Part shown: positions 13,176-25,659 of the stretch, one piece after another
How positions within the stretch are numbered: position 1 is the stretch's first letter
How the letters are laid out: each line of letters begins with the position of its first letter
From: Sphagnum compactum
Taxonomy: Eukaryota > Bryophyta > Sphagnopsida > Sphagnales
Length of the DNA stretch: 64,000 bases
Direction: 5' to 3'
Assembly (NCBI GenBank): GCA_965153455.1
Contig: OZ234497.1
Span: 8,866,001 to 8,930,000 of the forward strand
Program-made: the position numbers and the translations under genes
The notes under the pieces: generated by a model
Database searches by the model: none
Told to the model about the DNA's origin: nothing
The model's input: only the letters and a program-made list of their open reading frames with translations

Positions 13176-13247
13176 GCCCATTATGTTGGGTGCATCACCT
13201 AGCTCACCCTAATGAGCTCGCCTGGTGCCTCACCCAACATAATGGGC
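13176..13247. repeat. Perfect 17-bp inverted repeat with nested hairpin
   Basis: The arms GCCCATTATGTTGGGTG (13176-13192) and CACCCAACATAATGGGC (13231-13247) are perfect reverse complements. The 38-base loop contains a further AGCTCA/TGAGCT pair and a CACC/GGTG pair, so most of the 72 bases could fold into one long stem. It could be a miniature foldback element or a small-RNA hairpin; the sequence alone does not decide. Confidence 0.75.
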
Positions 13248-15229
13248 ACAGAAGCTTGACCATTCCATGTCAGTCTGTAATTCACTTGAACACCCAGCGG
13301 TGACCACAGCTGCTGTTCTCATTTGATAGCAAGACTAGGCCTGCATACACTCATGTAGATGAACAAGACTGACCAAACCTGTAAAGAAAGTGCTGAGCCA
13401 AGTTTCAGCATGACTAACCTTCAGTTAACATGCATGATGACCATGACGCACCCCAATCTTCAATTCAATCTAGAAGATGAAATGTGACCACAAGATGCAA
13501 TTCAAGTTTGGAAATGCCAATTTGCTGCTGTTTTCACCCCAGTGCTGTAAAGCCAACAACCACTTAGGAAAGTTGCACAGTGACTTGTCAGGAAGAATTG
13601 CAGTGGAGGGATTCCACATTAACCCTAAAACCCTACCTCATAATCCTGTACACTGTCATTCTGGGGTCAGAACCACAAGAAACTATCAATTCCAATCTTT
13701 GCATCTGGAGAATTTCTACTACTTTAGGAAGAAATTTGAGTTTTCACTCCTCCACTATTGAGGTTATACTTCAAGCAGACATATGAAGTGGAATCCTGAA
13801 TTGCATACTAAATAACCAGTGTGCCAAGCTCTTTCATAACCCAAAGAAACCAGCAATTGAGAGAGTGAGCTTTGGACATAGAAAACTTGAAGACTTTTCC
13901 TTTCACAATTGTCTCAGCAATGCCTGTCAAAGTTCAAGCAGGGTTTTTTTTTTTTTTTTTTTCCTCAATTTTGCAATATAAAAAATTTGGCAAAATTTTC
14001 CTACAAAATAGTTACACAATGAATGAGACCTTGAAAAAAGTGTGCATGATTAACATGATTGAAAAGTTACATAGTGGATGAGAAAAGTTGAGAAAATGTT
14101 GCACAATATTTTACACTACGAAGTTGTGAAATAAACTAGTAACACATATAACATTTATCGATTGTGTAACTTTCCTTTAGAATTGCAAACCAAGATTGAT
14201 TGTCACGGAGAAAGAGACTCGGAAGACTTGGAAGTCCTAACCTAGTTGCCTAGAGGAATGGCAATGTGTGTTGGTAGTAAATCTAGTTATCAATAATGTT
14301 TGAAGATTATTTTTCTTGTTTTAGGGTTTTAGGGTTTCTTGACTATCTCCACTATTTTAAGATAATATAAGTTTTTTTTTAAAAACATTTATGCAAAATG
14401 ATCCAATCGTACATACATATGATTGTTAGGGACTCACATTTGATTATGTATAATATATGAATGAAAAAAAATTCCAAAATTTCACACCTTGTCAATTGTG
14501 TGTTTCAATCATGGACTTTTTGGTGGATTTTTTTTGGGTGTCCATATCATGTCAAAAATAAATAAATTAATGGTTAAATTTTTGCACACATTTACAAAAA
14601 TTCAATGATCTCTACTTGGGACTGAACATAGATGAAAAAAAATGAATTGAATTCAGAGATTGGTATTGCCTCACTACCTAGCAATCTCACAGTTTCAAAA
14701 ATAGACAAAGGGAAATGCACTAGATATGGAACCATTTTTTCACTGCTTTTGGTACATTGTAACTTGCATTGTGACCTTCACATGTCTACAAATCATAATC
14801 TTCCATACCAATACACACCCTTAAAGTGATATATGCATTGCTGCAATTTAATAAACAAACAATTTGTATACAAATGTCAAAAGAATTGTTTTTTGTGAAG
14901 AGTTAAAAACACATGTATTCATTTTAACCCAAAAAATGAAATATGCTTAGCTATAGATTATGCATTAAATGGGCCAAAGTGGAAGCATACCCACCAGAAA
15001 TGATGTTAGTAGAATTGACCCCAAGAGCAATACCCACGTTTGGGGTTTGCCCTTATATTTTCATCTAAACCTTAAATATTATTTAAGTAATAAATGGGAT
15101 GTTCTTTCCAATACATGTATTTGGTTTCTTTTCAACATCATATTTGGTAATTATAAGTTTAGTCAAAACAACGAACAAGCTTGTGTTTGGGGCCAGGTGG
15201 GTGGGGTCAAGTAGATACATAAGACCTTG

Positions 15230-15415
15230 GTTTATCCAAGTAGTAGGTAGGTAAATAGGTGAGTAGTAAGTAAGTAGGTAGGTGGGAGAAAATAGTGGGT
15301 TGTTTAAGTAGTTAGGTAGGGTGAGCGATATAACAAGTAGGTAGATGGGTGGGTTAGCATGTGCATTAGGGTGGTCAATAGATGGGTAGGTTAGCACGTG
15401 CATCAAGGTGGTGGG
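15230..15415 (+). repeat. GTAG-rich minisatellite
   Basis: Degenerate GTAG/GTAAGTAG units pass into two 37-base copies of a GGGTRGGTTAGCAYGTGCAT unit starting near 15342 and 15379. The open frame on the opposite strand (Pro/Thr/Tyr/Leu-rich) is a by-product of the repeat. Confidence 0.8.
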
Positions 15416-17947
15416 TTTTGAGTTAATGTATGGCAAAATGGGAGTTTTATGTAGGTGAAATCAATTTTGAGGACGAACATTTTTTTTAAAAAATGAAAAA
15501 CCAAAGCAAACAAGTCAACACTAATGTTGGCCAGTTATACATAAAAATTTGGTTATGCATTTGAATAATCACTAAATATGGATGAATCCATATTCAAAAT
15601 TTATTAAGTTCTCAATATCCAACTCTATACACAACCATCAAATGTATGTTATGTATGATCCTATATGTAATTGTATTTTATCCAATAACCTTTAGCATGC
15701 AACTATATTTAACCCATTAGCGTTTCAAAAATGTTGGATATGAATTTAAGGTTTAGGGCTAAAAGTTAAAATCCAATACAATCTGCTTTTAGTAGTTACT
15801 ACGTTGCAACTTTGCGGTTTTGGACCCAATGATGATGCTCAAAACACACATGATTTGTAAGCTTGCAAGTTTCATTAAGGTTTTTTATAAGTTGATTTGT
15901 ACACTTTGCAACTTTGCACTTTTATCAAGTTTCTTTGCAAGTCGATTTGTAAGCTTGCAAGTTTTGTTGAGCTTCTTCATTAAATCGATACAAGCTTGGA
16001 GGTCCAGGTTGTAAGTTTAGGGTTATCGTAGCATTAACTAATTATCATTTCTCTTTTATTGTGAGCTTCATAAGGAATGAACAATTAAACACACCTAATG
16101 CCCTTCACAATGCTAGTTTAGTGTTGGCCCTTCACAATGCACAATGCACTTTGCATCTCCAAATAAGTTTTTACTTTCTACTAGATTTTTAAAAAAATTA
16201 TTTCCTTTTTTAATAATTGGGTTTTGTGTTTTTCTTGTTTGTCAACATGGTTTGTTGCTCAACAAATCAAAAACATGTCAAGTTTATGTTATTGTTCAAC
16301 AAATTGCAACATGAATAAGTAAAATTCTACAAGCATTAGGTTGGTGCCATTCAATGTTGTTCAGTGAATTGGCAAAGATTACAATTTGCAACTTGTAGCT
16401 TGTAGTTTTTGGTTTTGTGTTTTGTTTGTTGTTTGGCAAATTAGTAAAAGCTTCAACTTGCAAATTGCATTTCTTAGTTTTGTGTTTCATTTGTTGTTCA
16501 ACGAATTCATAGAAGCTGCAACTTACATCTTACGATTTTTAGTTTCTTATTTTGTTTATTGTTTGATGAATCTTGGAATTCTAAATATTCTTTGTTGTTT
16601 AATGTTTGATGAATCAACAAGTTTTGTTGTTTGGCAATTCAATAAGCTCTTGCAACTTACAACAAAGGTAAGAATTCATAAACTCCAATTTTTGTTTTTA
16701 ATTTTTTTGTTTGGGTTTAAGGTGTTTGTGTCTTATTACATGTCTTAATTTGTTTTTGCTTTTTGTGTTTAGGTTTCAATGGTTGAAGAGGAGAAATGTT
16801 ATTTTGTCAAGGATGTGGGTGGAGTTGATGAAGAAACTCCATCAATTGCCCCTATTTAGATGTGGTCTTAATCAATCTTGGATATTGAAAGTGCATCTTC
16901 AAGCTCCCAACTTGTTAAAATTTGATGTCAAACAACTTGTAGTTGTAAAAATGCAAGCTACAACTTGTAAACCTCATAGTCATATGTTTATACATTGTTA
17001 GGGACTTTTTGCTATCAACAATGGCTTGCTTCTAGATTTGGTGAATCCACAAATGTTGCAATGCATAATTAAAGTACTATATCTAAACAAGCATCTAACG
17101 ATGTTTTTGTGCAAAGATTTATTTTCCACAAGGATTTAATTAAATACAATAGGGTGTAGTCACAATAACATGTACCATAATAAGTGTAACACTTGCTTGG
17201 ATTTTTCAGGTTTTAAAGTTCTAATTTAATTTGATGTTGAAATTGTAAAATTTCTTTACATAGTTGTACTTTTAATATATCATGGGAACATGTGAATTAA
17301 TTTGAAATTAACCCAATGAATAAAAAATTAACAAAAGCACCCATGAAGCATTTTAACGCTTAATTTAAATAGTAAGAAAACTTGTAAATGAATTTCAATT
17401 TTTTTGAAAATGACATATTTTACCAAATTTTTAACATGAACCTTAATAAAATAGTATGAGGAAAATCTTTAAAAATTTCAAAGATTTTTTCAAAGACTTT
17501 TTCAAGAATATTTCAAGAATATTCTAAGAATATTTTCCCAAAAACAATCACAAAAGTAGTCAAAAAGCAAGCGGGCATGGCTCATGTTATCCTGTCACCC
17601 AACAAAATTAATGGTATAATTCCCATGAATATTGATGTGCAAATTGCACATCCAAAATTATTTATTCGGAAGAAAAAACAAATTAATGAAAAGGTGACAA
17701 AACCTACTATTCATGTTTAGCAACTATAGATGAAAAGGATAGGTCCATTTGGTTGTGTAATTACTACATTTTTTTATGCCACAAACCTTTATAGAAAAAA
17801 TGTTGAATACCACCAATAATTTCTAAAATTTTGGTGTCTTATATTTGCAAGGGTTACAAGCCTTTATCCATTTGCAAGAATGTTTGACTTTGAAGGTTAA
17901 TTTTACACCAATGCCCCCCTTTTCAATTTCCTTCCTAATTTTCTGAT

Positions 17948-19100
17948 ATGGAAGAATTGTTATTTGCCATGGTCAAGAAGACTATGGACCAACATGTTTT
18001 GCTAAATATTTTATCTACAATAATAATGTCTGTTAGTTTTGATCTATGGATGTTTCACAACAATGTGAATATTTTGGTTTTTGTTATCAATTTATTGAGT
18101 GATACTTAGGTGCCCATGCAAATTATTGTGGGGTTATTTGACGTGAATGAGATAATTGGGCAATCCATGGTTTTACAACTTTAGTTTTTGTTGGAAAGAT
18201 TTGGTTTGTTGCATTGGGTAATTACATTTGTAATGGATGAGGGCATTAATTTGGTAACTATGGTAACAACTTTGCATTTCATTGTTGATTGTGAACCTTT
18301 TCAAATTTTTAAGTTTATGAAGGCACATGCTTTGGGCATGTGATGTCTAACTTGAAGGCTTGTCAATATGCTACAAATGATGACAAAGCTTCTACTAGGT
18401 TGAAAAATGTGAATGTGAAAGAAGTTCAAATTTGATTTACCAAAACAATTACCTAAAACAAAAAAAAATGGAAAGGGGAGGTAAGAATGGGAATGAGCTT
18501 AGTCTGAAAGTAGGATGTGACATTGAAAATTAAAGACTCTTATCAAGACCAAATTTATTAACAAGGTTGTTATGTTTGAAAAAACCTTTGAGTTTAGGAA
18601 TGCCATAATGTTTTGTCATGACAAGAACAAATCTATTGCTTTATGACAAAAAAAATCTAAAGTCGTGTGGGTTATTCTTGAGGTAGTAATATTTACCCTA
18701 AATCTTGTTGTATATATGAGCTTGTGTGATGAATTAATAACAATCTAGGGGCCAAGTGCTAGTTGTTGGCAAATGCCAGTATTACTTTTATTAAGGATGT
18801 GGAAATTGTGTTATTGCAATTTTCTAATGGGCCTAAAATCTTAGACCCTTTTAAAGGTAAAATCTTTTTTTTGCACAAGAATATGTGACTAGAGGTGATA
18901 AAGGTAATCAAACCTTTTTTGCAGTTTTTGAGGTTTTTTTATGCATACCATGTTTCAAGGCTTTATGCATTGTGGAAAACTTGGTGGGACGTGAGAATGT
19001 AATCCAACTCTCAAGGTTGGTTATGATGTCAAGGTTGTCATTCTTATTCTAATGGTGTGCTTTGATTGATTGAACCCTATTGCCACTACATCTATTGTAG
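17948..19100 (+). pseudogene. Decayed hAT-superfamily (Ac-like, BED-type) transposase
   Basis: A readable but broken frame begins ATG-Glu-Glu at 17948. It passes AMVKKTMDQHV, then SFDLWM, a VFVINLLSD stretch, VGLFDVNEIIGQ, and VMDEGINLVTMVTTLHFIVD with CEPF after it. This order and wording match the plant hAT-like transposase family whose hallmark blocks are an FDLWMS motif, a GLFE..D.SG motif and a V.DEG.NL.TM motif. In-frame stops appear after LLSDT and after the QL of the next block, and the frame shifts near 18340-18360 where an HAMSKACQYAT-like block is split. Later fragments to about 19.1 kb read as weak continuations. It encodes no working enzyme. Terminal inverted repeats were not located. 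Confidence 0.7.
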
Positions 19101-20330
19101 AAGCAGTTGATGTTGCAAAACCAAAACTTGAAGAAAATATGTTCGATTGGGGGGGGGGGGCTCAATTGAAGAATCTTCTCAAGCATTAGTCATTGGACTT
19201 ATTTTTGTTTAGGAGGCTTTGTATTTCCTCATCCACATGTGCAAATCCATTAGCTTGGTGGCGCACGCATGAAGGCCAACTTTGAACGTAGGTTTCCTTG
19301 CTAAACAAATTGCTTGAAATCATGGGTTTATTTCAAATAGAAATTGAATGGGTTTTTAGTCTTGCTAGGGTGTTGACAACTCTAAAGTGCTACCACTTGC
19401 GAGTGGAGAACATGTACTGGACTATTATTTTGGTGAAAAATTGGCTTGATGATTGAATGCCAATTACAAGCCAAGTTCAAACTTCAAGCAATACTTGAAA
19501 ATAGAAAAGTCTTTGGTAGAGAAAAACTACAATTTAATTGAAAAACATAATTTCTTTGAAGAACTGTAAGTTGATGCTAATAAATTTTGTGGGCTAATGT
19601 GGGTTTGTGTCAAGTGTAGTTCAGGTTAAGAACTTGTGCCATAATTGGGTAGAGTTATTATAGAACTAGGGTTTAATTCCCCCACAAGTTACTTTGTTTT
19701 GGATTTGTTCATGTTGGTTTTGTTATAAGAGACTAGGCTATATATACTCTTGTCAAAATTCAAGCAATAGAATTGGAAATTTAACATGCATAACCTTTGT
19801 GCATATCCATCATATTCTGAAAATTGAAAACTTGTCATATTCATAACCAGCGGACAAATTTTTTTAAAAATAAATATGTAATCAGTTGGTGTAGTAAATT
19901 GAATTTTCTTTTGGAATACGTATCTTTTTCTTTGTTTTTAAAAAAATAAATCATTATTGATATCCGCAGGATAGATCTAAAAGTTGATAACTGAACAACA
20001 CAATGTCACTTGCCATAGACTGAAAATCAACAGATGTCCCAACAAAGATCATGTCCAATCAAAGAATGTCCCAACAAACATCATCTTCAGGGTAAGCCCT
20101 AACCCTAATGTCACTTTGCCACATCACAACTTTTTCCTTGTTTTCTGAAAATTTGAAGAGACAATCAAACCATGGCATGCCAACAAACCTTACCCATCTT
20201 AAACTAGGGTTCTCAATGTGACACATCAAAAAGAAAAGAAAAACATTGAACCATGTGATCTAGAAGAAGACCTCACAAAGTTTCATCAATCTATATAATG
20301 TATCACATTCATAATCAAAATCCAATACCA

Positions 20331-20500
20331 TAGTGCCTTGGTAGCTTCGAGAGCTTTCGACACTAATTGTATTATTTGTAGAAATGTTGAAATTTTTATT
20401 AAAAGACACTTCTTCTTCTTCTTCTTCTTCTTCTTGGAAGAGAACAAATTTTGTGAAGAAAAATAGAGAATCCTTTGGAAAATTCTGATTTTTTTTTGAG
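20331..20500 (+). repeat. Dispersed repeat R1, copy 2, interrupted by (CTT)n
   Basis: It begins TAGTGCCTTGGTAGCTTCGA, continues through ATTGTATTATTTGTAGAAAT and GTTGAAATTTTTATT, is broken by a CTT run near 20410-20436, and resumes with AACAAATTTTGTGAAGAAAA. The blocks match the copies at 1780-1900, 27796-27960 and 47880-48000. Confidence 0.55.
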
Positions 20501-21558
20501 ATGGAATCTTCAAAAGTAGCGACTATTCGACAGACATGTGTTGAGTAATGTCAGCTGAGTAGCAGTGATTGTGCACGAGCGAGGTCGCACTAATGGTCAT
20601 TATTTGATGTAATTCACACTTGAGATACATTCTACCACATCATTTCCGATCTACAAGCCACACCTAACCAATGGTCATTGTTTCATGTAATTCACACTTG
20701 GGTGGAGAGATTCTACCACATCATTAGGAACTTTGTAGACTATTTGGTAGACCTCATGAAGTTCTATGACATGCTAATTGCATGCGTTTGAAACGAGTAG
20801 TTAACGATAGAAAGTGCAGGGCAAAGGCTGAAATCTCTCCTAAGTGACAATTATGTGCGAGAATGAATCAGTCAAGTAAATGACATTATCTCTCTTTGCA
20901 GTTCCCAAAGAGGTGAGATGTAGTGATAAAATTTCCCTTAGATGTCCAATGTTGGAGCTGTAATGTCTTATCTTTTGTCAGCATTTGGTTGCATTACTGT
21001 TTGAGCAGGGCTCAAAACACTCATTGAGTGGTGATTTCCAGTGTTGGGCAGTCACTTGAATTTGTTATAGGTAAACCTCCAATTCCGCCCCTTTTGAAAA
21101 CTTTCAAAAATCAAAAGAACCCCCCCATAGCAGGTTTTGAAAAATAGATTCAGCATTACCAGTTCTGGGTTTCTTTTGATAAGATTCAAAGAACCACTGG
21201 GCTTCCTCAAACAACTGGCAAAGAACCTGCCAGTGAATCTTTGCCAATTCTTTGAGTTCTTTTAAGAACCACAGTTCCAGGTCAACCCCATTTCTTTGAT
21301 TCGAGTATTTTACAACCACTGATCAAGGGTTCATGTACCTGAACCTTACCCGCCAGTTCTTTCTTAGAAAAAGAGAGAACTACACCACTCCAGCCTTTTC
21401 TTTTGGTGCAAAATTTCCAACAAATGTGAAAATTTTGGTTGCATATTCCCTGGTTGCAGCAGCCTCTGAATCTAAAAGAATGAACTTACACCTGTCAAGT
21501 TTCATGAACCCAGCCTCAAAGTTACAGCTTGCAAAAAGACTGTGCACCAAGTTTGTGC

Positions 21559-24500
21559 CTACAAATTAGAAGGATCTGGTCGCCAAAATGACTTTTGCAC
21601 AGCAAGCAGCTGCTCTGCATTGTCGTTGATTTTATATGTAAACATGATGTCCCAGTGCATGGATTTCACAATATCCTCTACCTTGATCAGTAACTCCACT
21701 TCATCACAGAAAATGACCCAACCACCAGGCCGCAAAATACGATCCATCTCCATGACCAGACTCAGTATGTTGCATCTGCAGCAGCACATGTTAAAGCACC
21801 AGCCACTAACTTGATGATGGGTAGCACAGAAAATATATATATGAATAAGAATAAGAACAAGAAAAAGAAGACAACAACACAGGAATGCAGAAAACAGAAA
21901 ATTTGGAAATTGGAAAAAGAATAAAGTAAAATAAAATACTTGTTTGTGATGGAGCTGATGATGTGATTGGCATGCAGCAGATCATAAGTACGCGGGTATG
22001 TGCTGTGAGGCTCACACCAATCATGATACATTCCTATCAAACCTCGGTCATAAATAATGGGCAGCGTGTCCGGCTCACTTATGGGTATGATATTCATCAC
22101 CCACACGGGTTGCTTGATGAGTGCTGCAGCAAACCTGCTTAAATCCAATCAACTCAGAATCTTGTTTGAAGCTCACATTTTCAACTCAAGTCATAGAGAT
22201 CAGAACATTGAGTAAACAAACTTGTGATCAGAGGGCACACTCTACTTACCCACCATAGCCTGCCCTCATGTCCATGATATTGCGAATGGTCGTCCAGTTG
22301 ATCCCCAGTGCTCCCTGCAGATACAACTTCTGCACAACATGCTCCCAATGTTGTGTGTCAGCCCAGTAATCTTCAGTAGCAGGTTTTCCATAGATACCAG
22401 TCTCAGAATCAGTTAGCCAAGTGGGTGTTGCCATCAGCCTTGCTGGCCATTGTTCTGGCCATTGTGAGCGTGCACTGATGGGGATTCTATGGATGCAATG
22501 TGTCATTTTCACATACCTGCAAAAAAAAACAATTTGATCCAATGAGTAAACATTCATTGTTATATATGAAACCGCCACCTTAACCTGGAGGGAGGGTCTG
22601 CATGGTGGGTCAAGGCCTGGCTTGAACCATTGCACCCAAGAATTCTGAAGGGGAGGAATCCAGCAATTCAGCAATTCAGCAAGCACCTAAGAAAGAGTCA
22701 TGAGAAGAAGCAAAAGGACTCACCAAGCAGCATCAGCATTATCAACCTCAGAACAAAATGGGGGGCTGCTTATGGCAACTCTGCATGAAGTTTCATACAG
22801 CTCATGGTTGTCCTTGGGTTTCTGAAATATCGCCACACCAATTGCTGCTTCATTCGAATTATACTGCTTGGCCACCAATTTCCAGGACATGCTTTCTGTG
22901 ACAACAATCGTTTCTGTGGCAAAAAAAGAGAGAGGAAAACTGCATATCAGATCAAACATTACATCCTCAACCATGTCACAGAAATATATTATTACTATGC
23001 ATATGGCACTTGCAGCCCAAAACAAACAGTTAATCTGATTCCTACCATGGATGTAAGAGAAAAAATGCTACAAGCATCCTATCTGACAACTCTAATACAG
23101 AGCATGGGTACACAAAGAAGAGCCAAGATAAGTACGATTCCATGCTTCCAGATCTGTTGGTGTGTTCTGATACACAGGTGTTGGAGACCAGACAAAGTAG
23201 CCTCCTGGTCTCAGGACCCGATTGAGCTCGAGGAGGAGCACGCCACCTATTTGAAAAGCAACATCAAACTGTGGTCACCAGCTCCACAAACTTCTGGTGC
23301 AAGATTTTCAGCAGGTTACTGCTCAACTAAAAAGACAAAAGGCAGTAATGATAAGAATTGTTGTCACCATAATAAAATCTTGGCTCTAAGGGGAAGCCAT
23401 AATAATATCCCTCCAAGCTTCTCCATCATCAGTGGGATCACCCTTTGAGACTGACGGAGAATTATTGTACTGGTGAGAGTGAAGAAGAATTGATGAAAGG
23501 AAAATTAGAGAGACCATACCATCACTATGCCAGTGTACCTGGCAGTGGGCACAATGCACCATATCAAACACATTGCTGGGAAACAGCAGACGTGTGCTCA
23601 TGACTGATGAGAGAGCAGGGATCCCTCTCTCTAATGCCAACTGCACTTGAGCTTCATGTTCATCCTTAGGGGCAACTGACATGGTAATCACATCTTTGTC
23701 AAACAAGTAGCCTCCGAAGCTTGCCACACCACACCCAACATCTAGAACCACTCGAATGTTCTTTCCCCACTCTATCTCTGGATAAACCTGGCACCCAAGG
23801 AAGAAAGTTCCCTTTCGGTCAGCTGCAAATCTTGAGGAGCCACATCTAAAGCCAAATTTTGTCCAGAGCTTTGTCACCCAGATCATCAGCCAGCTGACAA
23901 AAAACAAGAGAGAGAAACAAACTTGAGAATTTTGTTTGTGCAAAAGTCATCCATCACCAGCATCTAAATCCAAAACCTTGAGCAATTTTTTTAATTCAAG
24001 GAATGAAAAATGTGTCTGTTTTTTCACCCTTTGAATAAAGTTGATATACTGCAGTGCACCATCCTTGAATTGAGTACCACCACAGCATGGGAACACAAGT
24101 TTGTTCTCAAACTTCTTCATCCAGTTTTGATCTGCCTTGAATGATACCAGCTTCTGATGCGGAACATTGTCGTACCAGATCTGCAAAATAAATAAATTTC
24201 CAAACTCACGATTCAACAAATAAAACATCAACTGTAAAGATTCCCAAAGAATTTATGTTGCCATCCAAATCAAACAAAGAAACAGAAACCCAGGAAAAAA
24301 AACGTGGGTGGTGCATTGCACCCATCAGATCTATCCAGAAAGTGCAGCCTGGAACTTGTGGAAAGTATCAAAGCTGGATATCATCATCACTGTGAAGAAA
24401 GAAGCTCAAGGTCATGAGTCACAATGCATGAAGCTCAAGGGCCCTTCTTTCCTTCCTTCCTTCCTTCCTTCCTTCCACCCATGATTTTCAATCCATGTTC

Positions 24501-25659
24501 ACAACTTCCAAATATTCTGCAATATTGATAGATTTGGCTTCTACTAGCAACTACTAATTTATTTTTCTCTTGAGGAGGATCCACAATGCACAACAGTGGA
24601 TGGATCATCCTGAAGCCATGATTCTATCAAACTGCCAACAGTGGTGATTTCCATCTGAATCACCATTGACCTTTGTTTGTCATTACAACTATGGAACAAT
24701 TATGATAGTTTCTCCAGCAAAAACACACAAGAAAAGACGAGAAGACATGAAAAATCTCTCTGTCTATGAAATTGCCTTGCAAAGAATTTTATCTCCACAA
24801 CAAACAAACAAACAAACAAACAGGAATTTCTTTCTTGCTTTCTGCAGCAAGTACAAACAGAAGGAATTTACAAGAAACTTTGACCCTGAAGGAAGAATTC
24901 AGAATCATGTTCAGTACTCACTTGATCTCTGCTCTCGGGCCAGCAAATAGGTGGCTTATAACCCAATGGCAAGGGAATCAAGCACTTGGGTTGTTGTTGT
25001 TGGGCTGCTGCTGCGGCTGCTTCTGAAGGACAGTGCCGCTCTACACTTCTGTGTTCAAAATGCTTGTGAACTTTGTTGCGGCCGAGGTAAGACTTTCTGT
25101 TATCAAGACAAGGGACGTAGTCCTGTGCACCTCTCCATGCACAGCTTTTCCATTTGTACTCCTCCTCCTCCTGCTGCAGATCTTGTTGGGTACTGGACTT
25201 GGATTGTTCACTAGTCGCAGTTTCAGTCCCAGAATCTGCTGCACTCATTTCCTCACTACGACTACCTGCTGAAGGACCAGTCTCTCCCTCCTGCTCCTCC
25301 TCCTCCTTCTCCTTGTCCGCGACTTGTTCTCCCACATCTGAATCTTCGTCTCGTCCTCCTCTTCTTGTACCAGCTTGCGCTGAATTCCAAACGCGCCACA
25401 CATCAGCAGCACCCACTGCAAGCGGCGCGGCATTGTCCAGGCTGCTTGCTCCACTTGCTGTATTGGAATCCAGCAGCAGCAACACCTCTTCCTCCTCGTC
25501 GGAAGAGGAGACGGAGGAGGATACCCACACAGCAATCAAAAGGAAACCCACAACCACAGCACAAGTGAGAATGAGAACTGACGATGCTGCTGCTGTTATC
25601 CGCCTCGTCTCTTGCCTGCGATGATGATGCAGCTTCAGAGTACTAACAAACGTCATCAT
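21559..25659 (-). CDS. Golgi PMT-type methyltransferase (DUF248, putative pectin methyltransferase), eight exons
   Basis: Family: Golgi type II membrane proteins thought to methylate homogalacturonan with S-adenosylmethionine (QUA2/QUA3 relatives). Exons in order: 25659-24922, 24180-24028, 23787-23520, 23246-23136, 22913-22724, 22516-22250, 22134-21940, 21775-21559. They join in frame to 712 residues. Residues about 20-45 form one membrane helix, followed by an acidic Glu/Ser-rich stem to about 165. The catalytic part opens with a DYVPCLDN block, then [12 protein letters not shown]. The SAM site is [14 protein letters not shown], with DVGCG near 313-317. [54 protein letters not shown] and [10 protein letters not shown] follow; all are PMT hallmarks. 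The long acidic stem suggests the PMT24-27 type. Oddity: FPCCGGTQF replaces the usual FPGGGTQF. The start is uncertain; the frame stays open to an ATG at 25782. Confidence 0.95.
24451..24475. repeat. (TTCC)n microsatellite in methyltransferase intron 1
   Basis: Run of about six TTCC units inside the 741-base first intron of the methyltransferase gene. Confidence 0.9.

Larger units (their letters stand above)
11175..21558. other. Gene-free region between peroxidase and methyltransferase genes
   Basis: No intact gene was found in these 10.4 kb. The first part is the peroxidase 3' region with a CT microsatellite. Around 13.0-13.25 kb are strong inverted repeats. At 15.23-15.42 kb is a GTAG-rich minisatellite. 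From 16.25 to 16.7 kb motifs like AACTTGCAA recur without a clear unit. From 17.9 to 19.1 kb is a dead hAT-type transposase. A copy of dispersed repeat R1 lies at 20.33-20.50 kb. The rest shows nothing I can name. Confidence 0.6.

Noticed and set aside
15083-15436. 117-codon minus-strand frame, Pro/Thr/Tyr/Leu-rich
   Set aside because: It is the translation of the GTAG minisatellite.
21104-21319. 71-codon minus-strand frame downstream of the methyltransferase
   Set aside because: It follows the stop codon, has no family motif, and probably lies in the 3' UTR or beyond.
24951-25624. Plus-strand frames opposite methyltransferase exon 1
   Set aside because: They mirror the acidic, low-complexity stem; the minus strand has the conserved motifs and splice sites.
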